34,524 nt of DNA from Clostridia bacterium (GCA_017441385.1 JAFRXY010000102.1:1-34524), one strand, 5' to 3'. Shown: positions 12,848 to 20,881, counted from the first letter of the stretch. Notes: generated from the sequence alone by a model not told the origin. Translations and numbers: made by a program.

Positions 12848-13537
12848 TCACCTCCTTTCGTTATAAATCTCCCCCATCGTGCCGTAGAAAATGTCCCCGT
12901 GTCCGGCGATGAGGTCGCAGAAGCGCTCGAAGCGCTTCCAGCCCTGCTGTATGTGGAATTCATAGCTGTGTCCCCACAGCAGGAATATTTGCGGGCTGTC
13001 AGTCTGCAAGGCAATGAATTCCCGCGCAAGGTCGAAAATTTCCTCCTCCCGGTGGCGGCAGGTGGGAGAAATCTCCAGCAGATCGCCCGGAGGGTCGAAG
13101 GAATGGGTGGACTGCACCCCCCTTGCGTAATCAATGCCGCACATATCCAGCAGGAATTTCACCCCTTTGTCGGTGTGTCCGTAGGGATAGGAAAATCCCC
13201 TGATCTCCTGTCCGAAGAGCTTTTGCAGCGCTTGCCGGTCTTCGATCACTTCGCGGAACAATTCCCCGTCGGTGAGCTGCGTCAGGTCGCAGTGGTGAAG
13301 GGTATGGGAAGCGATCTCGTGCCCCCTGTATAAATCCGGCAGCCCGTCCGGGGGCATACGTTCGATCCTTGCGCCGTTTGTTTCCCAGACCGCAGGGGGA
13401 TCCATCAGTCCGGAATTGAGATGGAAGGTGCATTTCAGGCCGTATTGATTGAGCATTTCCACCAGCGGGATATCCTGATAGACTCCGTCGTCATAGCTCA
13501 GCACAAACGCCTTGCGGTAATTGTCCGTCCAGTTCAT
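12848..13537 (-). CDS. Polysaccharide deacetylase (NodB-type) family protein
   Basis: 229 residues, carbohydrate esterase 4 fold. Motif 1 is LSYDDG (FVLSYDDGVYQD) with the catalytic-base and metal-binding Asp pair; motif 2 is the metal-binding SHTLHHCDL (HxxxH type); motif 3 is GFSYPYG; a late LLWGHSYEF fits the motif carrying the second His. There is no signal peptide, so it is predicted cytosolic, which is unusual for peptidoglycan deacetylases and suggests a small soluble glycan substrate. ATG 13537 is preceded by AAAGGG; a GTG two codons earlier is possible. It lies 22 nt after the histidine kinase stop, in one operon with the two-component system. Confidence 0.85.
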   Translation of the reverse strand: MNWTDNYRKAFVLSYDDGVYQDIPLVEMLNQYGLKCTFHLNSGLMDPPAVWETNGARIERMPPDGLPDLYRGHEIASHTLHHCDLTQLTDGELFREVIEDRQALQKLFGQEIRGFSYPYGHTDKGVKFLLDMCGIDYARGVQSTHSFDPPGDLLEISPTCRHREEEIFDLAREFIALQTDSPQIFLLWGHSYEFHIQQGWKRFERFCDLIAGHGDIFYGTMGEIYNERR

Positions 13538-13559
13538 ATTCACTCATCCCTTTCACCTG

Positions 13560-14813
13560 CTATCTTCCCAGCACCGCCGTGACGGTCAGCGACTTTCCGT
13601 CGGCGCTGGACGCGGCAATTCTGCCCTTGTGGGCTTCCGCGACCGCCTTCGCGATGGAAAGCCCGATGCCGTAGCCGCCGGTCTGGGAATTCCGCGATTT
13701 GTCGGCGCGGTAGAAGCGGTCGAAGAGCCTTCCCAGCCCGGTGGTATCGACATGTTCGGCCGTATTGTACACTTCAATGCAGACGTTCCGCCCCTTGGAA
13801 TAGGCTTTCAGCGAAATCCTGCCGCGCTCGTCGGAATATTTCAGCGCGTTGTCCAGCAGGATGGAAACGAGCTGCGTGATTGCTTTTTCGTCCCCGCAGA
13901 TACTGAGCATCGGCTCCACTTCCACGGTGAAGGTCTTTTCCTGCACCTTCGCCAGCGACTGGAAGGACTGCGCCGTTTCGGTGATCACGTCGGACAGCGG
14001 GAAGTCGATGTACTGCATCCGCGGCTTTTCCTCCTCCATGCGGGAGAGGTAGATGAGGTCTTTGGTGAGGGAAGTCAGCCGGCTCACCTGCGCACGGATA
14101 TCCCTGATCCACTCGTTGTCCTCGCCGCAGTCCATCTCCAGAATGGTCGCGTCGGCGTCGATAATGGTGAGCGGGGTCTTGATCTCATGTCCCGCGTCGG
14201 TGATGAAGGATTTTTGCTTTTCGTAGCTCTCCTGCACCGGCTTCATCACCATCTTGGAGAGCAGCAGCACCAGCACCGCGACCGCCACCATGCCGCCCAG
14301 CGACACGAATATGCTGTAGAGCAGGAAGGAACGGAAGGAGGAAATGCGGCTGCGGCAGTCGAGAAAGAGGATAACGGTGTCGCCGCCGTCGTCCTTCTTC
14401 AGATACCGGTAATTTGACACAAAGCCGGAGGTGCGGGAGGATTCCCACAGCTTCTCGGCGTATTCCTTCGCCGTGTCGGTATCGACGGCGGCAATCCTGC
14501 CGGTGTCCACCGAGGTGACATTCCCCTCGCAGCTCAGCCGGACGGTGAAGTACCGGGATTCGTAGGCCAATTCCGGGGAAAGTTCCGGCGACAGCTCGTC
14601 AAACAGCCAGTCGCGGCTTCGGTTTCCGCGTTTGAAGGAATTCCACTTGGGAAATTCACCGTTGTTTTCCGCCAGCACATTCAGCACCGCGTCGCTGTCC
14701 CGCGCCACGCGGCTGTAGTTGAGGATATTGATAACCCCCATGATCACCAGCAGCACCAGAAACACCGACAGCACCGATATGGCGATAAATTTATGACGCA
14801 GTTTTTTAATCAT
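13560..14813 (-). CDS. Membrane sensor histidine kinase
   Basis: 417 residues. Membrane spans are at about 9-31 and 163-187, with an extracytoplasmic sensor of about 130 residues between. There is no clear HAMP domain; the second span leads almost directly (KMVMKPVQESYEKQKSF) into the dimerisation helix with phospho-accepting His209 in DAGHEIKTPL. The ATPase domain has the N box with Asn322 (SILLDNALKYS), an F box RLFDRFYRADKSRN and the G box GGYGIGLSIAKAV. It starts 4 nt after the response regulator stop and is clearly its partner. The sensor domain gives no hint of the ligand. Confidence 0.92.
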   Translation of the reverse strand: MIKKLRHKFIAISVLSVFLVLLVIMGVINILNYSRVARDSDAVLNVLAENNGEFPKWNSFKRGNRSRDWLFDELSPELSPELAYESRYFTVRLSCEGNVTSVDTGRIAAVDTDTAKEYAEKLWESSRTSGFVSNYRYLKKDDGGDTVILFLDCRSRISSFRSFLLYSIFVSLGGMVAVAVLVLLLSKMVMKPVQESYEKQKSFITDAGHEIKTPLTIIDADATILEMDCGEDNEWIRDIRAQVSRLTSLTKDLIYLSRMEEEKPRMQYIDFPLSDVITETAQSFQSLAKVQEKTFTVEVEPMLSICGDEKAITQLVSILLDNALKYSDERGRISLKAYSKGRNVCIEVYNTAEHVDTTGLGRLFDRFYRADKSRNSQTGGYGIGLSIAKAVAEAHKGRIAASSADGKSLTVTAVLGR

Positions 14814-14817
14814 CGGT

Positions 14818-15492
14818 TCATTCCACCATTTCCAGCGAATATCCCGCGTTCCGCGACGCCTTGATTTTGATGTCGGCGTTCAGCGCGGTCAGCTTCTTGC
14901 GCAGGTAGGAGATATACGCCCAGACCACGTTGATTTCGGAATCGCTGTCGAATCCCCAGATTTTTTCCATCATCAGTTCCGTGGGAATAAGCTGCTTCGG
15001 GTTGCTCATGAGCAGCTCCATCACCTGAAATTCCTTGTTCGCCAGACGGAAGCTGCCGCTGGGCGAGGATAATTCATAGGTCGTGCGGTCGAGCGAGATA
15101 TTGCCCATCGTCATCACCGAGCTCTGCGAGCCGGCGCGGCCTCTGGTCATGGCGCGGATTCTCGCCAGCAGTTCCTTGGTATCGAAGGGCTTGGTGAGGT
15201 AGTCGTTCGCGCCGTAATCCAGCCCGGTCACGCGGTCGTCGATTTCCGACTTGGCGGTGAGCATCAGCACGGGGATATTGTTCCCCTTGGCGCGAAGCCT
15301 TCTGAGCACCGTCAGACCGTCCATCTTGGGCATCATGATATCCAGAATCAACCCGTCGTACTGTCCGACCGACAGATAATCCAGCGCTTCCTCGCCGTCG
15401 TAGGCCGCGTCGACGGAATAATTGTTTTTTTCCAGAATGACGGTCAGCGCCTTTGAGAGCGACCTCTCGTCCTCGGCTATCAGCAGTCTCAT
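14818..15492 (-). CDS. OmpR-family response regulator
   Basis: 224 residues. The receiver domain (1-115) has acidic E7/D8, phospho-acceptor Asp51 in LILDIMMPKMDG, Thr79 in MLTAK and Lys101 in YLTKPF. The C-terminal Trans_reg_C winged helix (about 125-222) has LANKEFQVMELLMSNPKQLIP and INVVWAYISYLRKKL. AGGAGG precedes ATG 15492. It is first in an operon with its kinase, a polysaccharide deacetylase and a small protein. Those two are plausible regulated products, but that is inference. The 350 bases upstream contain a GC-rich repeat cluster. Confidence 0.94.
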   Translation of the reverse strand: MRLLIAEDERSLSKALTVILEKNNYSVDAAYDGEEALDYLSVGQYDGLILDIMMPKMDGLTVLRRLRAKGNNIPVLMLTAKSEIDDRVTGLDYGANDYLTKPFDTKELLARIRAMTRGRAGSQSSVMTMGNISLDRTTYELSSPSGSFRLANKEFQVMELLMSNPKQLIPTELMMEKIWGFDSDSEINVVWAYISYLRKKLTALNADIKIKASRNAGYSLEMVE

Positions 15493-15550
15493 TGCGTCGT
15501 CCTCCTATGATAAAATAGAATAGGCAAATAAAAAAAGAAAAAAAGGAAAG

Positions 15551-15692
15551 CGCGCAGCGCATAATCAGCGAGCGCATGCGAGCGCGGGAGTCAAGGGGGA
15601 ACTTGTTCCTCCTTGCGGGTCAAGGGCAGAGCCCTTGCGGGGTAGTCCTTTTCACATGGAATGTGAAAAGGCAGGGGCAGCGCCCCTCGCTG
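15551..15692. repeat. GC-rich modular palindrome cluster, copy 1
   Basis: The block AGCGAGCGCATGCGAGCG (15568-15585) is followed by successive hairpins: CAAGGGC-AGA-GCCCTTG within the 26-bp core 15617-15642, CTTTTCACAT-GGA-ATGTGAAAAG, and AGGGGCAGCGCCCCT. The same first block and the same 26-bp core occur in reverse orientation at 17240-17408, with different palindromes between them. It occupies most of the 357-base gap 15493-15849, which holds no gene. Confidence 0.75.
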
Positions 15693-15849
15693 CGACAAAC
15701 TCCGACGAAAAAACAACCCGGGCGCAACCGATCAGGCAAAAAGCAAAATACCCCTTCCCCCTGACCGGAGAAAAAGCCTACGGATTCCAAACACGCCCAT
15801 TCCCCGATTCACGCCATTTCTACACATTTCCAATCGCCTGAGCGGAAAC

Positions 15850-16035
15850 TTACCTGAAAAAGAAATATTCCACCGTCAGAAAAGCGTCCATCATTCCGAT
15901 AGCAAAGAATACCCACACCCGGAACCGCGTCCTGTCGCCGCGGTAGAGGAAATAGTAATTCGCGAATTCCTCCACAAAGCACGCCCATGACAGAATCAAT
16001 ATGGCGATAAGGCAGATTTTATTGGCTGTTTCCAT
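15850..16035 (-). CDS. Small two-span membrane protein
   Basis: 61 residues with two hydrophobic segments (about 5-22 and 39-58) separated by a charged loop LYRGDRTRFR. GAGGGTG precedes the ATG at good spacing. It starts 25 nt after the GyrI-like gene and probably ends the tfoX-like operon. No family recognised; small size makes this moderate confidence. Confidence 0.6.
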   Translation of the reverse strand: METANKICLIAILILSWACFVEEFANYYFLYRGDRTRFRVWVFFAIGMMDAFLTVEYFFFR

Positions 16036-16060
16036 CGGTTTTCACCCTCATCCATCAAAA

Positions 16061-16702
16061 TCACACCCGCCTGACCGGAAGCCGGATGACGGTTTTCAGC
16101 TTTTCGGGAGCGGTTCGACGTGCGTCGCTGAGATAAATCTCGTGGTGGAAGCGGCTGTCGGTGATGTCGATTGCATAGCCGTTCTGCTCTGCAAATTCAT
16201 GCATAGCTTCCACTGTGACCGGCTCGTCGTCATAGGAGCCGATGTGCATGCACTGCACGCACAGACCCTCGGCGTAGGTCAGGAATTCCGCCTTGGAAAA
16301 ACAGGAGAAATCGGCCTTCTTCTTGCGGGAGGCTTCCTCCACCGCCCAGTCGAAGTCCCCGCGGGTCACAAAGTCCGGCAGACGGATGAGCGATATCCAG
16401 CATAGCTTTTCCTTGTGGGCGTAATCCATGCCCTGTACGCCCTCCTGCCACCAGAAACCTTCCAGCGGCGGCACCACATAGTCAAAATAGCCCTCGATGC
16501 GGTGATCGCCCTTCTTGCTCATTTTGAGCGTGAAAGCCACGCCGTACAGCAGTCCCATCGCCTGTTTGTATTCGCCCTCTTCGTCGTTCGGGTCGCCCTT
16601 GCCCCTGACGGCGATGAAATTCATTGCCGGAACCTCCACTAAGGTCGGCTTTCTGGGCGGCAGGTAGAATTCCCTGTATTCCTTCTTGAAATCGAAGGGC
16701 AT
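16061..16702 (-). CDS. GyrI-like small-molecule-binding domain protein
   Basis: 213 residues, a stand-alone GyrI-like (SOUL/effector-binding type) protein without the AraC or MerR DNA-binding part. The diagnostic stretch is LVEVPAMNFIAVRGKGDPND near residues 20-40, followed by LYGVAFTLKM and later EGYFDYVVPPLEGFWW, WISLIRLPDFV and HEIYLSDARRTAPEKLKTVIRLPV, which are characteristic of this family in clostridia. It likely binds a hydrophobic or cationic small molecule. It starts 2 nt after the TfoX-like gene stop with AGGAGG in the end of that gene, so the two are translationally linked. Confidence 0.85.
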   Translation of the reverse strand: MPFDFKKEYREFYLPPRKPTLVEVPAMNFIAVRGKGDPNDEEGEYKQAMGLLYGVAFTLKMSKKGDHRIEGYFDYVVPPLEGFWWQEGVQGMDYAHKEKLCWISLIRLPDFVTRGDFDWAVEEASRKKKADFSCFSKAEFLTYAEGLCVQCMHIGSYDDEPVTVEAMHEFAEQNGYAIDITDSRFHHEIYLSDARRTAPEKLKTVIRLPVRRV

Positions 16703-16704
16703 GG

Positions 16705-17022
16705 CTATTTCCTCCTTTTCTTGGTTTCGGGAAGTTCGGGGTACATTCCCTCCACCAGCTCTTTCATAAAAGCCCTGTCCTCGATATTGTCGGCGAGAAG
16801 CATTTCCTTCCCGCCGTCGTAGGGCAATTCATACTGCGCCTTCGGCATGAGCCGCTTGGCGGTTGCGGTCGGCTTGACCAGAAACCGGTCGTCGTAAATC
16901 CCGCCGAAGATTCTGCCCTGGCAATAGAGGATGTATTCCCCCATCATCGGGCGGAAGGTGATTCCCTCCAACTCGCTCAGGCAGTCCAGAATGAAATCAA
17001 GATAGGATTTGGTGGAAGCCAT
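16705..17022 (-). CDS. TfoX N-terminal domain protein
   Basis: A 105-residue protein made only of the TfoX N-terminal domain: FRPMMGEYILYCQGRIFGGIYDDRFLVKP is the signature, ending LPETKKRRK. In gamma-proteobacteria TfoX/Sxy controls competence, but short N-domain-only proteins in Firmicutes are of unclear function. GGAGGT lies 9 nt before ATG 17022. First gene of a three-gene operon. A 103-bp miniature element ends 53 bases upstream, and the junction creates a TATAAT box directed at this gene. Confidence 0.87.
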   Translation of the reverse strand: MASTKSYLDFILDCLSELEGITFRPMMGEYILYCQGRIFGGIYDDRFLVKPTATAKRLMPKAQYELPYDGGKEMLLADNIEDRAFMKELVEGMYPELPETKKRRK

Positions 17023-17075
17023 ATGGCAAGTACCTCCATATTTATATGGATTTTGTTATTTTGTTATTTTGTTAT

Positions 17076-17178
17076 TATACTCAATAACGGCAATAGCTGC
17101 CAGCCGAGGACGAGCAAATACTTTCATATATGGTTTTTGTGAAGTCCGAGGCGGCACGCTAAATCGTTATTGAGTATA
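17076..17178. mobile_element. 103-bp TA-flanked miniature element, copy 2
   Basis: The inverted copy of 8811-8913: same length, same 14-bp ends TATACTCAATAACG, one base difference seen. No ORF. It lies in the intergenic region upstream of the TfoX-like operon. Confidence 0.9.
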
Positions 17179-17239
17179 GTCAGCTTATTGAAAGAAATTT
17201 TTGACGCTTGGGGCCAATCAGATGGGTGGTTTCTCCGTC

Positions 17240-17408
17240 TGGATTCGCCTGAGCCTGTTGCGTGTCCGGGTCGGTCTTGCTCGGTCGCTTCGCTCCCTCG
17301 TGGGGCTCTGCCCCACCGCCCCGCAAGGGCTCTGCCCTTGACCCGGCAGGGATCCAGACCCCTGCACCCCACGCTCGCATTCGCTCGCTAGTTCGGCGCT
17401 GCGCACTG
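17240..17408. repeat. GC-rich modular palindrome cluster, copy 2
   Basis: Read on the minus strand it begins with GCGCAGCGC and AGCGAGCGAATGCGAGCG, then a CAGGG/CCCTG palindrome, then the 26-bp core (17344-17319) identical to copy 1, then GTGGGGCAGAGCCCCAC. No gene is supported between 17179 and 17440. Confidence 0.75.
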
Positions 17409-17440
17409 CTTTTTTCTTTTCTTATCCATATCATACTACA

Positions 17441-17490
17441 AAACAAAAAGCATTGCAACACGGATTTTGTAAAAATCTGCATTGCAATGC
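17441..17490 (-). terminator. Terminator after znuB
   Basis: On the minus strand GCATTGCAA pairs with TTGCAATGC, with an inner GATTTT/AAAATC stem, followed by TTTTTGTTTTG. It starts 11 bases after the znuB stop. Confidence 0.85.
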
Positions 17491-17500
17491 ACTGGGAAGA

Positions 17501-18334
17501 TTATTCGGATAATTCTTTCCTGATTCGGATCTTTCCCCGCAGGAAATTCGCCGCGCAGAACACAACAAACACCGCGATATTGATCAGCACGACGCTGGCG
17601 CCGGTTGGGGTGGAATATTCGTAGGAAATCACCATTCCCGTGAGGAAGCAGAAAACCGATATCGCCGCCGAACAGATCACCACATTCCGGAAGCATTTGA
17701 AAACCCGCATGGAGGACATCGCCGGGAAGATGATCAGGCTGGAAATCAGCAGCGCGCCGATCATCCGCATGCCCAGCACGATGGTCACGGCGGTCAGCAC
17801 CGCAATGAGGAAGTTGTAAAATCCTGCCCGCACGCCGGTTGCCCGCGCAAATGGCTCGTCAAAGGTCACCGCGAAAATCTTGTTGTAAAAAAGCACGTAA
17901 AGCGCCAGCACTGCCAGCGACAGCACGACGCTCAGCGTCACGTCGGATTGGCTGATCGCCAGCACGCTGCCGAACATGTAGTTGTTGATGTCGGTATTGA
18001 TGCCGGACTTCGTGGAAATGATGAAGATTCCCACCGCCAGCGCTCCTGTCGATAGCAGCGCGATGGCGGAATCGCCGCTCAGCCGGTCATTGGAGCTGAA
18101 CATGAGCAGCAGGTAGGCCGCCGCAATCACCACCGGAATGGCCACCCACAGCGGCGCCCAGTTCATCACGGTGGCCACCGCCATGGCGCTGAACGCCACA
18201 TGCGACAGTCCGTCGCCGATCATGGAATAGCGCTTCAGCACCAGATTCACGCCCAGCAGCGCCGAACAGAGCGACACCAGCGTTCCCACCACTAAGGCGC
18301 GGATGATAAAGGGATATGAAAACATTGCAAACAT
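17501..18334 (-). CDS. znuB: Zinc/manganese ABC transporter permease (ZnuB-type)
   Basis: A 277-residue integral membrane permease of the ABC-3 family with about eight hydrophobic segments. The start FIIRALVVGTLVSLCSALLGVNLVLKRYSMIGDGLSHVAF is the family signature, including the GDGLSH loop; a later MRMIGALLISSLIIFPAMSSMR is also typical. GGAGGT precedes ATG 18334 at 11 nt. It follows znuC by 8 nt in the zur-znuA-znuC-znuB operon and should form the membrane channel for the metal delivered by ZnuA. Confidence 0.92.
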   Translation of the reverse strand: MFAMFSYPFIIRALVVGTLVSLCSALLGVNLVLKRYSMIGDGLSHVAFSAMAVATVMNWAPLWVAIPVVIAAAYLLLMFSSNDRLSGDSAIALLSTGALAVGIFIISTKSGINTDINNYMFGSVLAISQSDVTLSVVLSLAVLALYVLFYNKIFAVTFDEPFARATGVRAGFYNFLIAVLTAVTIVLGMRMIGALLISSLIIFPAMSSMRVFKCFRNVVICSAAISVFCFLTGMVISYEYSTPTGASVVLINIAVFVVFCAANFLRGKIRIRKELSE

Positions 18335-18342
18335 TTTTCAAA

Positions 18343-19074
18343 TTAACCTCCAATGAAATCCTTTCCGATTTTGCTGCCGACATAATCCTCCGTACTGCCA
18401 AAGAACTGCACCGTGTGCTTTACGTGCAGAATTTTATTGGCGTGCCGGACGGCGGTTTTCACGTCGTGGGAGACCATGATGATGGTCATGCCGTACTTCC
18501 GGTTGATGGTCTTGATGACGGAATAAATCTCCCCCGTCACAATCGGGTCGAGTCCGGTGACAGGCTCGTCGAGAATGAGCATTTTGTTGGAGGCGCACAG
18601 GGCTCTCGCCAGAAGCACACGCTGCTGCTGTCCGCCCGAAAGTTCCCGGTAGGATTTGGCCGCAAGCCCGGTGATGCCCAATTCTTCCATGTGCTTTAAG
18701 GCTCTTTCCCTGTCGGCTTTGGTGTAGATGGGAATGAGCCGGCTGCGATTCAGGCAGCCCGACAGCACCACTTCCCGCACGGAAGCGGGAAAGTCCCGCT
18801 GAATGGCGGTCTGCTGGGGCAGATAGCCCACGTCGCGGCGGGTGATTTCGTCGGAGAATGTAATCTCGCCTTCCATCGGCTTTTTGAGTCCGGCAAGGCA
18901 TTTGATGAGGGTGGATTTGCCCGCGCCGTTTTCCCCCACGACGCAGAGATAGTCCCCTTCCTCCACCGAGAAGCTGACGTTCTCCAGCACGGTCATATTT
19001 TCGTAGCCAATGGCAAGATTGTCGCAGGTAATGAGTGTTTTTTTATTTTTTTCTTTTTTTCCCTGGTTCTTCAA
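18343..19074 (-). CDS. znuC: Zinc/manganese ABC transporter ATPase (ZnuC-type)
   Basis: 243 residues. Walker A is VGENGAGKST, the Q loop is GYLPQQ, the signature LSGGQQQRVLLARAL, Walker B MLILDEP and the switch His is in VSHD. The start is a TTG (19074) overlapping the znuA TGA; a GGGAGG 7 nt upstream supports this unusual start. It powers ZnuB-mediated uptake. The overlap with znuA and 8-nt gap to znuB show tight coupling. Confidence 0.93.
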   Translation of the reverse strand: MKNQGKKEKNKKTLITCDNLAIGYENMTVLENVSFSVEEGDYLCVVGENGAGKSTLIKCLAGLKKPMEGEITFSDEITRRDVGYLPQQTAIQRDFPASVREVVLSGCLNRSRLIPIYTKADRERALKHMEELGITGLAAKSYRELSGGQQQRVLLARALCASNKMLILDEPVTGLDPIVTGEIYSVIKTINRKYGMTIIMVSHDVKTAVRHANKILHVKHTVQFFGSTEDYVGSKIGKDFIGG

Positions 19075-20072
19075 TTCAGTGCCTCCCTCAGAATATCGAC
19101 ATTCGCCCGCATCAGGCTGAGATAGCTTTCTCCTGCCGCGAAATCCTTCGCGGAAATGTTGTGGCAGGTGTTGAACTGCGCGGTTTTCGTCCCGGCGGCT
19201 TCGGCGATCGCGTCGGCGACCTTATGGTTGGAAAGCTCGATGTAGAGCACCACCGGCACCTTCTCCCCCTTCACTCTGTCGATGAGGAAGGCAACCGTAG
19301 CGGCACTGGGTTCCGTTTCCGCCGCGCAGCCGGGGAAGGCGGCGCAGTAATCCAGCCCGTATTCCCTCACGAAATAAAGCAGCGGAAAGCGGTCGCCGAA
19401 GATCAATAAATTCCTCTCCGACCCGGCAATCACCTCGCGGAAGGAATGATCGAGTTCCAGCAGCTCGGCAACATATTCATTGGTATTATTGCAGTAATAT
19501 TCCGCGTTGTCCGGGTCAAGCTCGCAGAGCGCCGTGTTGATGGCGTTGACGATGGCGATGGCGTTCATGGGAGAAGTCCAGACGTGCTCGTCGTATTCTT
19601 CCTCCTCTTCCTCGCCATGATGAAGGTCAGAATCCGATTCGTGCTCATGTTCATGATGATGTTCGCGGCTCTGCATTCCCTCGGCGGTTTCTTCCTCGAT
19701 GACTTCCACGCAGTCCATCGCCGAGACAACCTTCATGCCGGGATTGTCCGCCGATTCCAGCACCGAATCGAGCCAGCTCTCCGATTCTCCGCCCACATTG
19801 AGGAAGAGGTCGCACTTTGCGATGCCGATGATGTCCTTCGGGCTGGGTTCATAGGAATGGGCTTCCATGCCGGGTTTGAGCAGCATTTTGATATCCGCCC
19901 TGTCTCCGGCAATCCGCCTCGCGAAATCGTACTGCGGAAAGATGGTCGCGACGATGGAGATTTTGCCGTCATCCGCTTTTGAAGCGGCACCGGCACAACC
20001 CGAAAGCATGGCAAACAGCATGGACAAAGTCAGCATTACCGCCAGCGTTTTTACAAAAAAGTAATGTTTCAA
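19071..20072 (-). CDS. znuA: Zinc-binding lipoprotein (ZnuA-type substrate-binding protein)
   Basis: A cluster A-1 (cluster 9) metal-binding protein of about 333 residues. An N-terminal lipoprotein signal with lipobox LSGC is followed by ISIVATIFPQYDFARRIAGD. A His/Glu-rich loop around 135-165 (REHHHEHEHES, LHHGEEEEEEYDEHVW) is the hallmark of zinc-binding ZnuA rather than manganese proteins. Expected ligand His residues are in GMEAHSYEPSP and YDEHVWTSP. AGGAGG stands only one base before an ATG at 20078 but 7 nt before a TTG at 20072, so I prefer the TTG start (KHYFFVKTLAVML follows). It captures zinc outside the membrane for ZnuBC. Confidence 0.92.
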   Translation of the reverse strand: MKHYFFVKTLAVMLTLSMLFAMLSGCAGAASKADDGKISIVATIFPQYDFARRIAGDRADIKMLLKPGMEAHSYEPSPKDIIGIAKCDLFLNVGGESESWLDSVLESADNPGMKVVSAMDCVEVIEEETAEGMQSREHHHEHEHESDSDLHHGEEEEEEYDEHVWTSPMNAIAIVNAINTALCELDPDNAEYYCNNTNEYVAELLELDHSFREVIAGSERNLLIFGDRFPLLYFVREYGLDYCAAFPGCAAETEPSAATVAFLIDRVKGEKVPVVLYIELSNHKVADAIAEAAGTKTAQFNTCHNISAKDFAAGESYLSLMRANVDILREALN

Positions 20073-20096
20073 ACTCATACCTCCTACCTTCTCCCT

Positions 20097-20525
20097 TTAC
20101 GTTGCCTTTGCGTTGCACTTCTCACAAAGTCCGTAGATAATCGTGCGCCCGTTGTCCACCATGAAGCCGTGGTGCTGCATGATGTGGCGCTCGAATTCGT
20201 CCATGAATTCGCAGTCCATGTGAATCACCGTACCGCAGCGGGTGCATTTGAGATGAAAATGCCTGTCGCAGCCGCCCTCGCCGTCGATAAGCTGATAGGT
20301 CGCGCCTTCCCCGCCGTCGGAGAGGAATTTCTTGATTTCGCCGCTTTCCACCATGCGGTCAAGACAGCGGTAAATGGTCGCCTTGCCGATTTTCTCGCCG
20401 GCATTCATGAAGCGGATGTAAATTTCGTCCGCCGTCACGCAGGAATCGGGATGGAGCCGGAAATATTTTTCGATGGAATCCTGCTGTCGCGTGCGGTAAT
20501 TCTTTTTGCTGTCCCTGTTGTCCAT
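20097..20525 (-). CDS. zur: Fur-family metalloregulator, probably Zur
   Basis: 142 residues. The N-terminal winged helix (about 10-80) contains VTADEIYIRFMNAGEKIGKATIYRCLDRMVESG. The C-terminal metal domain has HFHLKCTRCGTVIHMDCEFMDEFERHIMQHHGF, then a second Cys pair CEKC, which form the structural zinc site. First gene of the znu operon, so Zur is preferred over Fur or PerR, though sequence alone does not fix the metal. GAGGTGAC precedes ATG 20525. A Fur-type 7-1-7 operator lies between its -10 box and start codon, which implies autoregulation of the whole operon. Confidence 0.87.
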   Translation of the reverse strand: MDNRDSKKNYRTRQQDSIEKYFRLHPDSCVTADEIYIRFMNAGEKIGKATIYRCLDRMVESGEIKKFLSDGGEGATYQLIDGEGGCDRHFHLKCTRCGTVIHMDCEFMDEFERHIMQHHGFMVDNGRTIIYGLCEKCNAKAT

Positions 20526-20555
20526 ACTGTCACCTCATCCGACTCAAATTAAAAC

Positions 20556-20570
20556 TGATAATCATTTTCA
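20556..20570. promoter_or_regulatory. Fur/Zur-type operator
   Basis: TGATAAT-C-ATTTTCA is a 7-1-7 inverted repeat with one mismatch, matching the TGATAATnATTATCA pattern of Fur-family sites. It lies about 20 bases downstream of the -10 box and upstream of the zur ATG, where binding would block transcription. Confidence 0.75.
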
Positions 20571-20587
20571 AATTGCCGGTAAAAGAT

Positions 20588-20615
20588 ATTATAGCACGGT
20601 TTTTGAAAAATGCAA
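20588..20615 (-). promoter_or_regulatory. Sigma-A promoter of the zur-znu operon
   Basis: Minus strand: -35 TTGCAT (20615-20610), 16-bp spacer, -10 TATAAT (20593-20588). Confidence 0.75.
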
Positions 20616-20624
20616 GTCTTTTTT

Positions 20625-20674
20625 TTAGTGGACAGTGGTCAGTGAGTGGGAAGTGGGAAGTGGGAAGTGGGAAG
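20625..20674. repeat. AGTGG/CAGTG-rich sequence with AGTGGGA tandem repeat
   Basis: TTTTTTTTAGTGG is followed by CAGTGGTCAGTG and then 4.3 exact copies of AGTGGGA (20645-20674). A related sequence in inverted orientation lies at 22093-22133, on the other side of the CRISPR and toxin-antitoxin genes. 20675-20852 is AT-rich and holds nothing further recognisable except the CRISPR leader. Confidence 0.6.
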
Positions 20675-20852
20675 AGATTCACTTTTCATTAAGGCTTTAT
20701 TCATAATTTAGGCGCTTTCGTCATAATCAGTTCATAGTTACATTCGTTATACTAGCATATTTCACGTTTCAATTGCTTTAATATGGCGTTATTATGTTCA
20801 CATCACACGAATATTGACTCATTTTATAGCCTTTTATTCATAATTTATTCAC

Positions 20853-20881
20853 TTGACATTACAAGGGGTTGGGGTTATAAT
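20853..20881 (+). promoter_or_regulatory. Consensus promoter in the CRISPR leader
   Basis: TTGACA (20853-20858), 17-bp spacer, TATAAT (20876-20881). Both boxes match consensus exactly. The first CRISPR repeat begins 25 bases later, so this should drive the pre-crRNA. Confidence 0.85.
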
